A stretch of DNA of 58,536 nt from Gemmatimonadota bacterium (GCA_028287285.1 JAQBPY010000056.1:1-58536), one strand, 5' to 3'; positions 45,763-55,623 are shown, numbered from the stretch's first letter. The notes: a model not told the origin generated them from the sequence alone. Numbers and translations are program-made.

Positions 45763-47841
45763 ATGCATCGTTGGCTCGCCGCGGCACGCGCCGCTCGCGG
45801 TTTGTTGGTCCTGTCATTGCTTCCATGCCTGGTACATGCCCAGGCATGGAATGACGAGCGGTCGCTCGCCCTTGTCGGGCGCGCCACCGCGCGGCGCGTC
45901 CAGCAGCTGTCCGACACAGGCCTCAAGGACTTCAAGGCGCTTGCGCACGGGTATGTGACGTTCCTGGCCCAGGTGGGCGAGGGGCTCGCCGAGCCTCCAA
46001 AGGTCGTGAAGGCCGACGAGCTGATGAACGAAGTCTATTGGCTCGCGCCCAACCTGAGCAAGCAGCGCATCCTGGGCCGGCGCGACACGCTCCTGCTTCC
46101 CACGGACATCGCGTATCATCGCGACCATCTGGGCATCGTCCAGAACAACTTTCCGGCCATCATCCGCCTCGGTGACGGTGACGAGGTGGTGGATGTTCCG
46201 CACCCCTTGTCGTCGGCCGGCCTGGCGGCGTACGACTTCGCCATCACGGATTCCACGAGCCTCAAGTATCCAGGGCGGACGATCAACGTCTACGAGGTAA
46301 AAGTCCGGCCCAAAAATGACCGTCAGGCGCGGATCATCGGCGCGCTGTACATCGATCGCGACGATGCACAGGTGGTTCGCATGGCGTTCAACTTCACGCG
46401 TGCGGCGTTCCGCGACGACGCGCTCGAGGATTTGTTCGTCGTCATCGAGAACAGCCTCGTGAACGGCCGGTTCTGGCTTCCGCACAGGCAGGAAATAGAG
46501 ATTCAGCGCGGCGGAACGTGGCTGGACTATCCCATTCGCGGCGTCATTCGCGGTCGTTGGGAAATCGGGGATTACGCCGTGAATACCGGGTTGACTCCGG
46601 GGTTTTTTGCCGGGCCGGAAATCGTGGTTGCCCCCAGGGCGGCATCCGACACGTTCCATTTTGGCGGCCGCATTCTCGATTCGCTGCCGCCGGATGTCCG
46701 GGCGGTGACGGATGCAGACATTCAGCACGTTCGCGAGGAGGCGCGGTCGCTCGTGCGCGCGCAGGCGTTGCGCCGCCCGCAACGGCTCATGTTGTCGGCG
46801 GGCGGTGTCTCCGATTTCGTCGTGTTCGACCGCGCCGAAGGGTTTGCCGTGGGTGCCGGTGCCGCGTCGCGTTTTGGTGGTGGACTCGGGGCACTGGGAC
46901 GTGCGCGGTACGGCTTTGATGATGCGCAGCTCAAGGGAACCGGAGAGCTGAGCTGGCAGTCGCCGCTATGGGGGGTGCGCGTGTTTGGAATGCGCGATTT
47001 TCGCGAGGCGGGCGACATCCCGGAGCGCTCTCGGCTCATGAATTCGCTTGCGGCGCAGGAATTCGGGGCGGACGCGTCCGATCCGTTCGGTGTGCAAGGT
47101 GGTGGCCTGGGGGTCGACGTGCGTGATCTCCTGGGCATGCGAGTGCGCCTGGACCTGTCGGTCGAGCGCCAGCGGCCGCTGTCCGTCCGCGCCACGCCGG
47201 CGCAGGGCACATTCGAGCCACTCATTGCTGCCGAGCGCGGTCGCGCACAAAGGGCGTCGCTTTCTTTTAACCGGCCGACGTCGCTCTCCGTGTTCGGCAC
47301 CGAGATGCGCACCACCGGTGAGCTCCGGCTGACGCACTTCCGGCCGGATGCGCCGGCGACGTCGAGCACGGTCGCGCGGGCGTTTGCCACGGTGACATTC
47401 GAGCGGCCGTTCGAGTCAGGGCGACTGGTGGTCCATGGTGCGGGCGGTGCCGCTGGCGGCACGGCAGGGGTTCCCGTGCAGGAGCGTGTGTATTTTGGCG
47501 GTCCCGTGAGTGCGCCGGGTTATGCCATGCGCGAGTTGAGCGCGGCCCTTGCCACGACGACACGCATCGAATGGCGCACCAAAATCCCGGCGCCCTCGGT
47601 GTCACTCGGCCGCTTTGGTCGTATTCCCGGTGAAGCAACACTCGCTCCCTTCGTGCAGGGGACGTTTGCGCGACGCGCCATGGCGAGCGACGCGGCGCAT
47701 CCCACCGGTGTTTACCCAAGCGTGGGGGTGGCGCTGCAGCCGCTGTTCGATCTCATGCGCATCCAGCTCGCGCGAGGACTCCGCAACGGCGGGTGGTCGT
47801 TCAATGTCGATGTCTCGCGGGAGTATTGGGGAATTCTTTAG
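45763..47841 (+). CDS. Omp85-like outer-membrane beta-barrel protein
   Basis: A 692-residue exported protein: signal peptide 1-26 (cleavage after VHA), an N-terminal soluble region to about residue 330 rich in beta strands (YEVKVRPKNDRQARIIGALYIDR region), then a C-terminal barrel of alternating strands. A segment FGGPVSAPGY near residue 580 resembles the Omp85/BamA xGGxxxxRGY motif but lacks the arginine. It may assemble or export outer-membrane components; DUF5686-like proteins are an alternative assignment. ATG 45763 is chosen because it yields the signal peptide. Confidence 0.6.
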   Translation: MHRWLAAARAARGLLVLSLLPCLVHAQAWNDERSLALVGRATARRVQQLSDTGLKDFKALAHGYVTFLAQVGEGLAEPPKVVKADELMNEVYWLAPNLSKQRILGRRDTLLLPTDIAYHRDHLGIVQNNFPAIIRLGDGDEVVDVPHPLSSAGLAAYDFAITDSTSLKYPGRTINVYEVKVRPKNDRQARIIGALYIDRDDAQVVRMAFNFTRAAFRDDALEDLFVVIENSLVNGRFWLPHRQEIEIQRGGTWLDYPIRGVIRGRWEIGDYAVNTGLTPGFFAGPEIVVAPRAASDTFHFGGRILDSLPPDVRAVTDADIQHVREEARSLVRAQALRRPQRLMLSAGGVSDFVVFDRAEGFAVGAGAASRFGGGLGALGRARYGFDDAQLKGTGELSWQSPLWGVRVFGMRDFREAGDIPERSRLMNSLAAQEFGADASDPFGVQGGGLGVDVRDLLGMRVRLDLSVERQRPLSVRATPAQGTFEPLIAAERGRAQRASLSFNRPTSLSVFGTEMRTTGELRLTHFRPDAPATSSTVARAFATVTFERPFESGRLVVHGAGGAAGGTAGVPVQERVYFGGPVSAPGYAMRELSAALATTTRIEWRTKIPAPSVSLGRFGRIPGEATLAPFVQGTFARRAMASDAAHPTGVYPSVGVALQPLFDLMRIQLARGLRNGGWSFNVDVSREYWGIL

Positions 47842-47847
47842 ACGGTC

Positions 47848-47869
47848 AAAATCGCAGGCGAACGATTTT
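47848..47869. terminator. Weak AT-rich hairpin after the outer-membrane protein gene
   Basis: AAAATCG at 47848-47854 pairs with CGATTTT at 47863-47869 around an eight-base loop. The T-run is part of the stem, so it could act as a weak terminator for the upstream gene or simply be a palindrome. Confidence 0.3.
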
Positions 47870-47927
47870 GCACCGATGCATGCTCGAATGGTGATGGCGC
47901 AGTTCCGGAACGCGCTATCATCACGTC

Positions 47928-49796
47928 GTGACTGCCTCTCCATTTCCCGCACACGCGGACTTTACACACATCGACCCGCGCGCCGTCGCGCTGCTCGCGG
48001 AGCGCTGGGCGCGGCGCTATCAGGTCGTCCCCATCGGCATCGATCGTGGAACGATCATCCTGGCCACGGCCAACCCCCTCGACCTCGATGCCGAGCGTGC
48101 CGTGGCGTTCGCGACCGGGCAGAAGGTGCGCTGGGAGCTCGCCATTCCGGAGGACATCGTCGTCCATCTCGATCGTGTGTACAATGACACGCCATCTCGC
48201 CCCGATCCTGTTTCGCCCCCGGTAGAAGTACAGCACCTCGCGTTCAACACGGAAGGCAGCGCTGAGCCCACCGCCGACAGTGGCGCATCTGTCGTCCGGC
48301 TCGTCGACCAACTGCTCGCCGAAGCAATTCACGCCGGCGCGAGTGACCTTCACCTCGAGCCGGAAGAGCAGGGCATTGCCGTTCGGCATCGCGTGGACGG
48401 CGTTTTACGCCACGTGCGGGTGCTGCCACGCTCCGTCGCGCCGTCGCTCGTTTCGCGGGTGAAGATTCTCTCCGCGCTCGACATTGCCGACCGCATGCGC
48501 CCGCAGGATGGCCGAGCCCGGGTTGCCGTGTTTGGCACCGTAGTGGATCTGCGTGTGTCTACCCTGCCTGTGTCGCACGGCGAGAAAGTCGTCATTCGCG
48601 TGCTCGACGGGAGCGCCGGTCTCCGCACACTCGAGTCCATCGGTTTCGCCGCAGAGGATCTTGTGCGGATTCGCACTCTGCTCGAGCAGCGCGAAGGGCT
48701 GGTGCTCGTCACGGGGCCTACCGGCTCCGGCAAGACGACCACGCTCTATGCCGCGCTCCGCGAAATCCAGGCGCGTGGCGTCAACGTCGTCACGGTCGAA
48801 GACCCCATCGAGTACCGGCTCGCCGGCATCGTCCAGGTGCAGGTGCACGAGCGTGCCGGGCTCACCTTCAGCGCAGCGCTGCGTTCCATCATGCGCCAGG
48901 ATCCTGACGTCATCCTTGTCGGAGAAATTCGCGACAGGGAAACCGCGGAGATCGCCATTCAGGCGTCGCTGACGGGACATCTCGTATTGTCCACGCTGCA
49001 CACGAACGACGCGGCCAGCGCCGTCACCCGATTGATCGACATCGGTATTGCGAGCTACCAGATCGCGACGGCGATAAAAGGCGTGGTCGCGCAACGCCTG
49101 GTGCGGCGCATGTGCACCCATTGCAACGCCGTCGGTTGCGAGACCTGTGAGGGCGCCGGCTATCGCGGGCGGAGGGCCATCGCGGAAATACTCACCACAT
49201 CGCCCGAGTTTGAGCGCAGGGTCGCGGCAGGTGCGCCCACCGAATCACTTGTCGAAACGGCCAAGTCGAACGGTTTCAAGACGCTGTGGGAATCCGGACT
49301 GGCGCTCGTGCAGCGCGGCGAAACAACGATTGAAGAGCTGCGTCGTGTCGCAGCCGCTCCCACACGCTTTGTCTCGGAACCGGCTCGGCCGATCATGTCC
49401 GAGCCGTCGCCGTTCCGGATCTACTGGATTGCCACCCCGGAGTTCGACCGGACCAATCCTGGATGGGATCAGTTTCGCGACGCACAGGCCGCCGCGGCGC
49501 GTCTGCACGGGCAGGTCCTGATCGAGCCGCTCATGTGGCCCGAGCCCAACGGTGACGTCATCCTGCCGGCGTGCAACGCCATCGTCGCGTCCACGGATTG
49601 GGCGGCGGTGCTGCGTGCCAAGGTCGATGCGCGCAAGGACCGGCCGTCGCTCGTGGTCGCACTGGCGGCGAATCGTCTCCTCCATGAGGATGTTGCAACG
49701 CTTGCGAACCACGCAGATTTACTGCTCCCCTTCGCGACTCCCGGTGCGCTCGTCCTGGCAACGATTCTCGCACTCCTGCGCTGGAGGGGGCCGTGA
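47928..49796 (+). CDS. PilB/GspE-type secretion ATPase with extra C-terminal domain
   Basis: A 622-residue ATPase of type IV pilus/type II secretion assembly. It has an N-terminal GspE_N-type domain, Walker A GPTGSGKTTTL near 262-272, Asp box VEDPIEYRL, Walker B QDPDVILVGEIRD and His box TGHLVLSTLHTNDA. The tetracysteine zinc site is present but very short: CTHCNAVGCETC, with only four residues between the two CxxC pairs. After about residue 480 comes an additional domain (DGRTNPG-type start, ending LLPFATPGALVLATILALLR) resembling a degenerate receiver fold. No pilC, pilin or pilT gene is adjacent. Start is GTG 47928. Confidence 0.88.
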   Translation: MTASPFPAHADFTHIDPRAVALLAERWARRYQVVPIGIDRGTIILATANPLDLDAERAVAFATGQKVRWELAIPEDIVVHLDRVYNDTPSRPDPVSPPVEVQHLAFNTEGSAEPTADSGASVVRLVDQLLAEAIHAGASDLHLEPEEQGIAVRHRVDGVLRHVRVLPRSVAPSLVSRVKILSALDIADRMRPQDGRARVAVFGTVVDLRVSTLPVSHGEKVVIRVLDGSAGLRTLESIGFAAEDLVRIRTLLEQREGLVLVTGPTGSGKTTTLYAALREIQARGVNVVTVEDPIEYRLAGIVQVQVHERAGLTFSAALRSIMRQDPDVILVGEIRDRETAEIAIQASLTGHLVLSTLHTNDAASAVTRLIDIGIASYQIATAIKGVVAQRLVRRMCTHCNAVGCETCEGAGYRGRRAIAEILTTSPEFERRVAAGAPTESLVETAKSNGFKTLWESGLALVQRGETTIEELRRVAAAPTRFVSEPARPIMSEPSPFRIYWIATPEFDRTNPGWDQFRDAQAAAARLHGQVLIEPLMWPEPNGDVILPACNAIVASTDWAAVLRAKVDARKDRPSLVVALAANRLLHEDVATLANHADLLLPFATPGALVLATILALLRWRGP

Positions 49797-49811
49797 CTAC
49801 CCAATGGAGCA

Positions 49812-50276
49812 ATGGCCACTGTCAACGTCGGAACCATCGAAGTGCACCTGCTCTCGCTCGACGCGAGCGGCTGGCACGTGCTCGCGCTGCAGCGTTCGCT
49901 CACCACGCGCTGCCCAGGCGCCTGGGAGACCGTGCATGGCGGCATCGAGCCGGGCGAAGAGCCGGAGGACGCCGCTGTTCGCGAAGTCCACGAGGAAACG
50001 GGGCTCGTCGTGCAGCGCCTTTACAACGTGACGGTGCAGCCGTTCTATCTGCACAAGACGCACATCGTCGAGCTGTCGGTGGTGTTCGCCGCATTTGTCG
50101 ATCACGGGGCACCAATTACACTCGGTGGCGAACACGCGCGGTATGAATGGCTCACCCCGGACGCGGCGGCTGAGCGCTTTTTCTGGCCGGCCGAACGCTC
50201 GGCCTCTCGCCAGGCGCTGCACCTCCTCCGCGCGGGCCATGGCGGTGAGGCGGAGGATGTGCTGCGGGTGTTCTAA
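49812..50276 (+). CDS. Nudix hydrolase
   Basis: A 154-residue hydrolase of nucleoside-diphosphate-linked compounds. The complete Nudix box is present: GGIEPGEEPEDAAVREVHEETGLV shortened here to its keys G(x5)E(x7)REVHEETGL, residues about 43-66. Substrates range from dNTPs to dinucleoside polyphosphates and cannot be assigned. It follows the secretion ATPase by 15 bases and probably shares its transcript. Confidence 0.9.
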   Translation: MATVNVGTIEVHLLSLDASGWHVLALQRSLTTRCPGAWETVHGGIEPGEEPEDAAVREVHEETGLVVQRLYNVTVQPFYLHKTHIVELSVVFAAFVDHGAPITLGGEHARYEWLTPDAAAERFFWPAERSASRQALHLLRAGHGGEAEDVLRVF

Positions 50277-50315
50277 AAAGGCACGATGGGAGAGGACCGC
50301 ACTATCGTCGCGCGC

Positions 50316-51491
50316 CTACTTGTTCGGCCAGATCACACCCTGGTTGCGCGCCACCGCCCCAATCCCCTTGTACACGAACTTCTGGATCCGCTTGCCCTCG
50401 TACGTCTCCGTCGTGTAGATGTTGCCCTTGGAGTCCGTCGCAATGCTGTGCACCGCGAAGAACTGCCCCGGCTGCCGCCCGCCGTCGCCAAAGCTCGTGA
50501 TGATGTCGAGCGACTGGCGGTCCATCACATACACGCGCTCGTTCTTCCCATCCGCCAGGTAGATGAACTTCTGTGCAGGATCCTTCGAGAACGCGATGTC
50601 CCACACCGAGCCGTCGCCCCGCGTCATCGGGTAAATGATCTTCTCCTTCACGAACGTCCCGTTCTTCCTGAATACCTGGATGCGGTCGTTTGGCCGGTCG
50701 CACACGTACACCAGCCCATCAGTTGTGGGTTCGGCGCAGTGCACCGGCGTGCGGAACTGCTTGATCGGCGCTGAATCGGGACTGTACCGGCCATAGTTGC
50801 TGTCGGACGGCGTGTTGCCATACGCGCCCCAGATGCGCTTGATCTTGCCGCTCACCATGTCGATCACCGCCACGCGATGATTGCCATAGCCGTCAGCGAT
50901 GAACGCCTCACTGGCAGGGACGTCGAAGGAAATTTTCGCGACCTGCCCAAAATGCTCGAGGTTCGTGCTCGCCACCGGCTGGTGCGCCGTACCGATCTGC
51001 ATCAGGAACTTGCCGTCGTGCGTGAACTTGAGCATGTGCGAATCGCCGCGGCCATTGCCGCCAATCCACACGTTGTCCTTGTTGTCGATGGCGATGCCAT
51101 GATTCGAGATCGGCCACTCGTACCCTTCGGCCGGCCCACCCCACGCCTTCACGAGATTGCCCTGCGAATCGAACTCGAGGATGGGCGGAGCGGAGCGGCA
51201 GCACTCGCCGGATGGCGGCGTGGCATCCGCCCCCACCTCCGTGCGCTGGTTCAGCGTGGAGTCGCCGCGGTGAATGATGAAGACGTGGTCCTTCGAGTCC
51301 ACCCCCACACCGATGACGGAGCCCAGCACGTAGTGTTTCGGCAGCGGCTTCGGCCAGAAGGGGTCGACCTCGAACTTCGGTGCCTGCACCGTCTGCGCCT
51401 CTGTGGCTGCCTGAAGCGCCGCCTGCCCCGCCACGAGCGCCGCCAGCAGGGCCATCCCGAGTCCACCAACCACCACTGTGCGGCGCTTCAT
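50316..51491 (-). CDS. Exported NHL-repeat beta-propeller protein (1)
   Basis: A 391-residue protein with an N-terminal signal peptide (MKRRTVVVGGLGMALLAALV, cleavage near residue 30) and repeated NHL-type blades: GVGVDSKDHVFIIHRG, GIAIDNKDNVWIGG, AFIADGYGNHRVAVID, VYVCDRPNDRIQVF, SIATDSKGNIYTTE. Such propellers bind ligands or proteins and sometimes act as lyases; no catalytic signature is seen. It is divergent from the HupE-cytochrome-quinoprotein operon with 68 bases between starts, suggesting co-regulation. A related gene flanks that operon on the other side. Confidence 0.82.
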   Translation of the reverse strand: MKRRTVVVGGLGMALLAALVAGQAALQAATEAQTVQAPKFEVDPFWPKPLPKHYVLGSVIGVGVDSKDHVFIIHRGDSTLNQRTEVGADATPPSGECCRSAPPILEFDSQGNLVKAWGGPAEGYEWPISNHGIAIDNKDNVWIGGNGRGDSHMLKFTHDGKFLMQIGTAHQPVASTNLEHFGQVAKISFDVPASEAFIADGYGNHRVAVIDMVSGKIKRIWGAYGNTPSDSNYGRYSPDSAPIKQFRTPVHCAEPTTDGLVYVCDRPNDRIQVFRKNGTFVKEKIIYPMTRGDGSVWDIAFSKDPAQKFIYLADGKNERVYVMDRQSLDIITSFGDGGRQPGQFFAVHSIATDSKGNIYTTETYEGKRIQKFVYKGIGAVARNQGVIWPNK

Positions 51492-51559
51492 GAAGCGTCT
51501 CCGGAGTTTGAGTCGTGCATGTCGTCTGGACGGTGCTGCGCCGCGATGCCGCAGATTGT

Positions 51560-52963
51560 ATGTTCGCGATGCAAATTCGCCACGTGATTCTACGACCTGA
51601 CACGCAACTCCGTCCAGTGCGCCGTTTTCTTTCCCGGTTGGTCCTCGGAATTCCGCTGGCAATCGTGCTGCCCAGTGTGCTGCCGCGCGCACTCGACGCG
51701 CACGAGATCCCGGCAGCGGTCACCGTGCTTGCATTCGTCAAGCCGGATGGACATATGCTTCGCGTGGTGCTTCGGGTTCCCCTCGAAGCAATGCGCGATA
51801 CCGACTTTCCACTCCGCCAATTCGGCTACCTCGACGTGGCGAAAACGCAGCCCATGCTGCACAACGCGGCAGCGACGTGGCTCGGCGACTACATCACCGT
51901 GTTCGAGAACGGTTCGGCGCTCACGCAGGTTCGGGTCGCCGTCACCCGCATCTCGGTTCCTGCAGATCGTTCGTTCACCGACTACGACAAGGCCGTCGCG
52001 AACCTGTCGGCGCCGGCGCTCGACAGTACCGTCGACCTCCCCTGGCGACAGGCGATGCTCGACGTGGAACTCGAATATCCCATCGCCTCCGCACAGTCGC
52101 GCTTCTCCATCCACTCCGCGCTCGCGCATCTCGGTGTGCGAACGAGCACGGTGCTCCGCTTCCTTCCACCCGACGGCTCCGAGCGCGCGTACCAGTTTAC
52201 CGGCGATCCGGGCACCGTCGCCCTCGACCCACGCTGGCACCAGGCCGCGCTCCGCTTCGTGCGACTTGGCTTCGAGCACATCCTCGGCGGCATCGATCAC
52301 CTGCTGTTCGTGCTGTGTCTCGTCATTCCGTTTCGGCGCATCCGTTCGCTCGTCGCGATCATCACCTCGTTCACCCTCGCGCATTCGATCACGCTCGTAT
52401 CATCTGCCATGGGGCTCGCGCCGGATGCGCTCTGGTTTCCGCCGCTCATCGAAGCGCTCGTCGCACTCTCCATCGTATACATGGCGCTCGAGAACATCGT
52501 GGGCGCGAAGCTCGACCGCCGCTGGATCATCGCGTTTGGATTCGGGCTCGTGCATGGCTTTGCGTTTTCATTCGCGCTCCGCGAAACGATGCAGTTCGCA
52601 GGGTCACACCTCGCTGTGTCGCTCCTGTCATTCAACGTCGGCGTGGAGCTCGGTCAGTTGTTCGTGCTCGCCGTCACGGTGCCGGCGCTCGCATTCCTCT
52701 TCAGGCACATGGTCGCCGAGCGAATGGGGACGATCATGTTGTCCGTGCTCGTCGCGCATACCGCGTGGCACTGGATGCTCGATCGCGGCGCGGCGCTCTC
52801 GGAATATCAGTTCCACTGGCCGGCGCTCGACGTGGCATTTGCGCTGAGTGCGGTGCGTGGCTCCATCGTCGTCGTCATTGCGGCATTTGCGTGGTGGCTG
52901 ATGTCGACGCTGGGTGCACGGCTGGCGCGCATGGACACGCACGGCGAGGTTCAGGCTCCATGA
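51560..52963 (+). CDS. HupE/UreJ-type membrane protein with large N-terminal extracytoplasmic domain
   Basis: A 467-residue protein: signal/anchor at about residues 25-47, an extracytoplasmic domain to about 235, then a C-terminal six- or seven-helix HupE/UreJ_2 domain. Conserved family motifs are GGIDHLLFVLCL, FTLAHSITL, GLVHGFAFSFAL, FNVGVELGQ and VAHTAWHWM, rich in histidines and acids suited to metal handling. Family members are linked to nickel or other metal uptake. ATG 51560 and 51569 are both possible starts. It overlaps the cytochrome gene by ATGA, pointing to a link with periplasmic redox enzymes. Confidence 0.82.
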   Translation: MFAMQIRHVILRPDTQLRPVRRFLSRLVLGIPLAIVLPSVLPRALDAHEIPAAVTVLAFVKPDGHMLRVVLRVPLEAMRDTDFPLRQFGYLDVAKTQPMLHNAAATWLGDYITVFENGSALTQVRVAVTRISVPADRSFTDYDKAVANLSAPALDSTVDLPWRQAMLDVELEYPIASAQSRFSIHSALAHLGVRTSTVLRFLPPDGSERAYQFTGDPGTVALDPRWHQAALRFVRLGFEHILGGIDHLLFVLCLVIPFRRIRSLVAIITSFTLAHSITLVSSAMGLAPDALWFPPLIEALVALSIVYMALENIVGAKLDRRWIIAFGFGLVHGFAFSFALRETMQFAGSHLAVSLLSFNVGVELGQLFVLAVTVPALAFLFRHMVAERMGTIMLSVLVAHTAWHWMLDRGAALSEYQFHWPALDVAFALSAVRGSIVVVIAAFAWWLMSTLGARLARMDTHGEVQAP

Positions 52964-53400
52964 AGCGGACACTCCTTCTTTTCATCATCTGCAGTGCGCC
53001 GCGTGCCACCGCACAGACACCCGCGCGCGCGACAACGGGCGGTGTCTATTCCGCACCGCAGGCGGAGCGGGGACGTGTGGCCTACGCCGGCTTTTGCCGG
53101 TCGTGTCACTCGCCGGCTTCACACTCCGGCACTACCTTCGAGAAAATCTGGAAAGGCAAGACCCTGGGTGACCTGTTCGGCTACCTGACCGCGCAGATGC
53201 CCAAGAATGATCCCGGGAGCCTCAACCCGGATCAGTACGCCGACGTCATGGCGTATCTGCTCAAGATGAATGCGTTGCCCGCGGGCAAGATCGAGCTGCC
53301 CGCGGACTCCGCGCAACTCGCGTCCATTCGAATCGAACTGCCTGCGAAGAAGAACACTGCGCCCAGGGCGCATCCCACCACGCGAAAGAAAGGTGCCTGA
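52960..53400 (+). CDS. Periplasmic c-type cytochrome
   Basis: A 146-residue exported monohaem cytochrome. After a signal peptide of about 19 residues, the haem-binding site CRSCH is at 46-50 and the probable axial methionine lies in AQMPKNDPGSL near residue 85; YADVMAYLLKMN completes the fold. The C-terminal 40 residues are basic and proline-rich. Placed directly before the PQQ dehydrogenase gene (TGACATG junction), it is the likely electron acceptor of that enzyme. Confidence 0.9.
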   Translation: MKRTLLLFIICSAPRATAQTPARATTGGVYSAPQAERGRVAYAGFCRSCHSPASHSGTTFEKIWKGKTLGDLFGYLTAQMPKNDPGSLNPDQYADVMAYLLKMNALPAGKIELPADSAQLASIRIELPAKKNTAPRAHPTTRKKGA

Positions 53401-53401
53401 C

Positions 53402-55612
53402 ATGGCCGGACGCAAAGCGACCCTCCGCACACTAGCCGCCGTCGCCGTAGGAGTGACGATCGCGGCGCTGCTCGTTGCACGCACCACGGAGTCCCGCACG
53501 ATGCAGGCGCCTGCACTCGTGCGCGGCAATGCGCCCGGCGAGTGGCGCTACTGGGGCGCCGATGCATGGAGCACACGGTACTCACCGCTGGACCAGATCA
53601 ACGGAACGAATTTCGATTCGCTGAAGGTGGCGTGGTCGTGGAACGCGGGCGAGTACGGCGACGACGAGTATTTCCGCTCCACGCCGCTGTACGCGAAGGG
53701 GCGCCTCTTTACCGTGGCGACGAACAAGCGCATGGCATTCGCGCTGGACCCCGCGAATGGAAAGCCGCTCTGGAAATGGGGGCTCGAAGAAGGCATTCGC
53801 TGGCAGAAGGCGCCGAGGCGTTATGCGGGCCGCGGCCTGGCCTATTGGACGAGTGGCAGCGAGGAGCGTGTGATCGTGGTGACGCCAGGCTATCACCTCG
53901 CGTCCATCGATGCTAAGACCGGCAATCCCGATCCGAAGTTTGGCAAGGCCGGCGTGGTGGACCTGATGACGGGGCTGGGTTATCCACTCGTGCCGCTCGC
54001 CGTGGACGACACCGGCGAGTTGATCATCAGTGAAGGCGCACCGGCGAGAAAGGCGCGTGCGGGAGAGAAGTGGAACGCGAAGACAAGAACGGGCGCCGAC
54101 GGCACCATGGGAATCGACCCCGCCGAGGGCGAGATTGCGGCCAGTTCGCCGCCGATACTCGTGGGCGACGTGATCGTCGTGGGCAATTCATCCATTCACG
54201 GTTATTACCCGCTGCGCCTGCACAATATTCCCGGCTTCATTCGAGGCTTCGACGTGCACACGGGCAGGCAGCTCTGGAAGTTCAACCTCATTCCGCAGCC
54301 GGGTGAGTTCGGTGCGGACACGTGGAAGAACGGCTCGAAAATCGGCACGGAAGGAACGGGCAAGGTGGACGCGTGGGCAGGCTATTCCGCAGATCCGGAT
54401 CTCGGACTCGTGTACATCCCGGTCGGTATGCCGCTCGTGGACGAGTACGGCGGGCATCGTCCCGGCGACAATCTCTTTGGTACGAGCCTCGTGGCGCTCG
54501 ATGCGAAAACCGGCGTGCGCAAATGGCACTTCCAGTTCGTGCACCACGACATCTGGGATTACGACTCGCCCATGTTCCCGAACCTGCTCGACGTGACCGT
54601 CAACGGCACCCGCCGCAAGGTCGTCGCGCAAACCACCAAGCAGGGGTGGGTATACGTTCTCGATCGTGCGACCGGCGCGCCGATCTGGCCAATTCCGGAA
54701 ACGCCGGTGCTGCAGAGTGACGTGCCAGGCGAGCAGACGTCCGCCACGCAGCCCATCCCGTCGCGGCCCGCGCCCTACTCGCAGCAGGGCCTCGTTGAAT
54801 CGGACCTCATCGATTATACGCCCGCCATCAGGGACTCGGCGCTCAAGCTCGCGAAGCGCTGCCGCATGGGCCCGTATTTCATTCCTGCGGCACTTTCCGA
54901 TGGCTCGGGTCCGTTGGGCTTCAAGTGCGCGTGGTATGCGCCAGGCGCCAGCGGCGGCGTGAACATCGATGGAGGCGCCGCAGTTGACCCGGAAACGGGC
55001 ATGCTGTACGTGGCGTCGCAGAGCGGACTGAGCACGATGACGCTCCAGCACGATCCGTGTTCGGAGCTCAAGTTCACGTCGCCGCATGACGCGTGCGGAC
55101 AGCCTGGCGTTCCCGCACCACCAGCCGGTTACAAGCCACCCGCGCCAGGCGCGTCGGTTGGCGGATTTGCGGGACGCTCCAACGGAACGACCATTGGCGG
55201 CGTCTCCATCCTCAAGCCCAGGGAGCTGGGTGGCGTCATTGGCTACGACCTCAATACCGGCGACAAGAAGTGGTGGATTCCAAACGGCGGCAAGCTCACG
55301 CCGGTGGCGTCCACCGATCCGCTCTTCACCGGCGTCCAGCTGCCGCCGTCCACCGGCGGACGCGGCCAGCCCCAGGTAATCACGACGAAGTCACTGCTGG
55401 TGTACGGCACGGGCCGCGGCGGTGGCCCACCGGGCCAGGCGCAGCTGTACGCGGTGGACAAGGCCACCGGCAAGCAGGTCGGCGCGGTGAACATTCCGTC
55501 AAAGACGTCAGCCGTTCCCATGACGTTCATGCATCAAGGCAAGCAATACATCGTGTTTGCAACCGGCGCATCGAACGCGTCCAATCTGGTGGCGCTCACG
55601 TTGCCAAAATAA
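53402..55612 (+). CDS. PQQ-dependent dehydrogenase (quinoprotein)
   Basis: A 736-residue eight-bladed quinoprotein with an N-terminal signal/anchor (about 8-28). Propeller docking and active-site sequences include GEWRYWGADAWSTRYSPLDQ, NKRMAFALDP, VHHDIWDYDSP near residue 382 and QGWVYVLDRATG. It lacks the five-helix membrane domain of membrane glucose dehydrogenase and any fused cytochrome; electrons should pass to the cytochrome c encoded just upstream. The family oxidises alcohols, sugars and polyols; the substrate is not determinable. No pqqA-E genes are in the window. Confidence 0.9.
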   Translation: MAGRKATLRTLAAVAVGVTIAALLVARTTESRTMQAPALVRGNAPGEWRYWGADAWSTRYSPLDQINGTNFDSLKVAWSWNAGEYGDDEYFRSTPLYAKGRLFTVATNKRMAFALDPANGKPLWKWGLEEGIRWQKAPRRYAGRGLAYWTSGSEERVIVVTPGYHLASIDAKTGNPDPKFGKAGVVDLMTGLGYPLVPLAVDDTGELIISEGAPARKARAGEKWNAKTRTGADGTMGIDPAEGEIAASSPPILVGDVIVVGNSSIHGYYPLRLHNIPGFIRGFDVHTGRQLWKFNLIPQPGEFGADTWKNGSKIGTEGTGKVDAWAGYSADPDLGLVYIPVGMPLVDEYGGHRPGDNLFGTSLVALDAKTGVRKWHFQFVHHDIWDYDSPMFPNLLDVTVNGTRRKVVAQTTKQGWVYVLDRATGAPIWPIPETPVLQSDVPGEQTSATQPIPSRPAPYSQQGLVESDLIDYTPAIRDSALKLAKRCRMGPYFIPAALSDGSGPLGFKCAWYAPGASGGVNIDGGAAVDPETGMLYVASQSGLSTMTLQHDPCSELKFTSPHDACGQPGVPAPPAGYKPPAPGASVGGFAGRSNGTTIGGVSILKPRELGGVIGYDLNTGDKKWWIPNGGKLTPVASTDPLFTGVQLPPSTGGRGQPQVITTKSLLVYGTGRGGGPPGQAQLYAVDKATGKQVGAVNIPSKTSAVPMTFMHQGKQYIVFATGASNASNLVALTLPK

Positions 55613-55623
55613 TGGCCGCGTCC

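Noticed and set aside
53980..54195. Small open frames inside the PQQ dehydrogenase gene
   Set aside because: Shadows without ribosome sites, antisense to conserved propeller blades.
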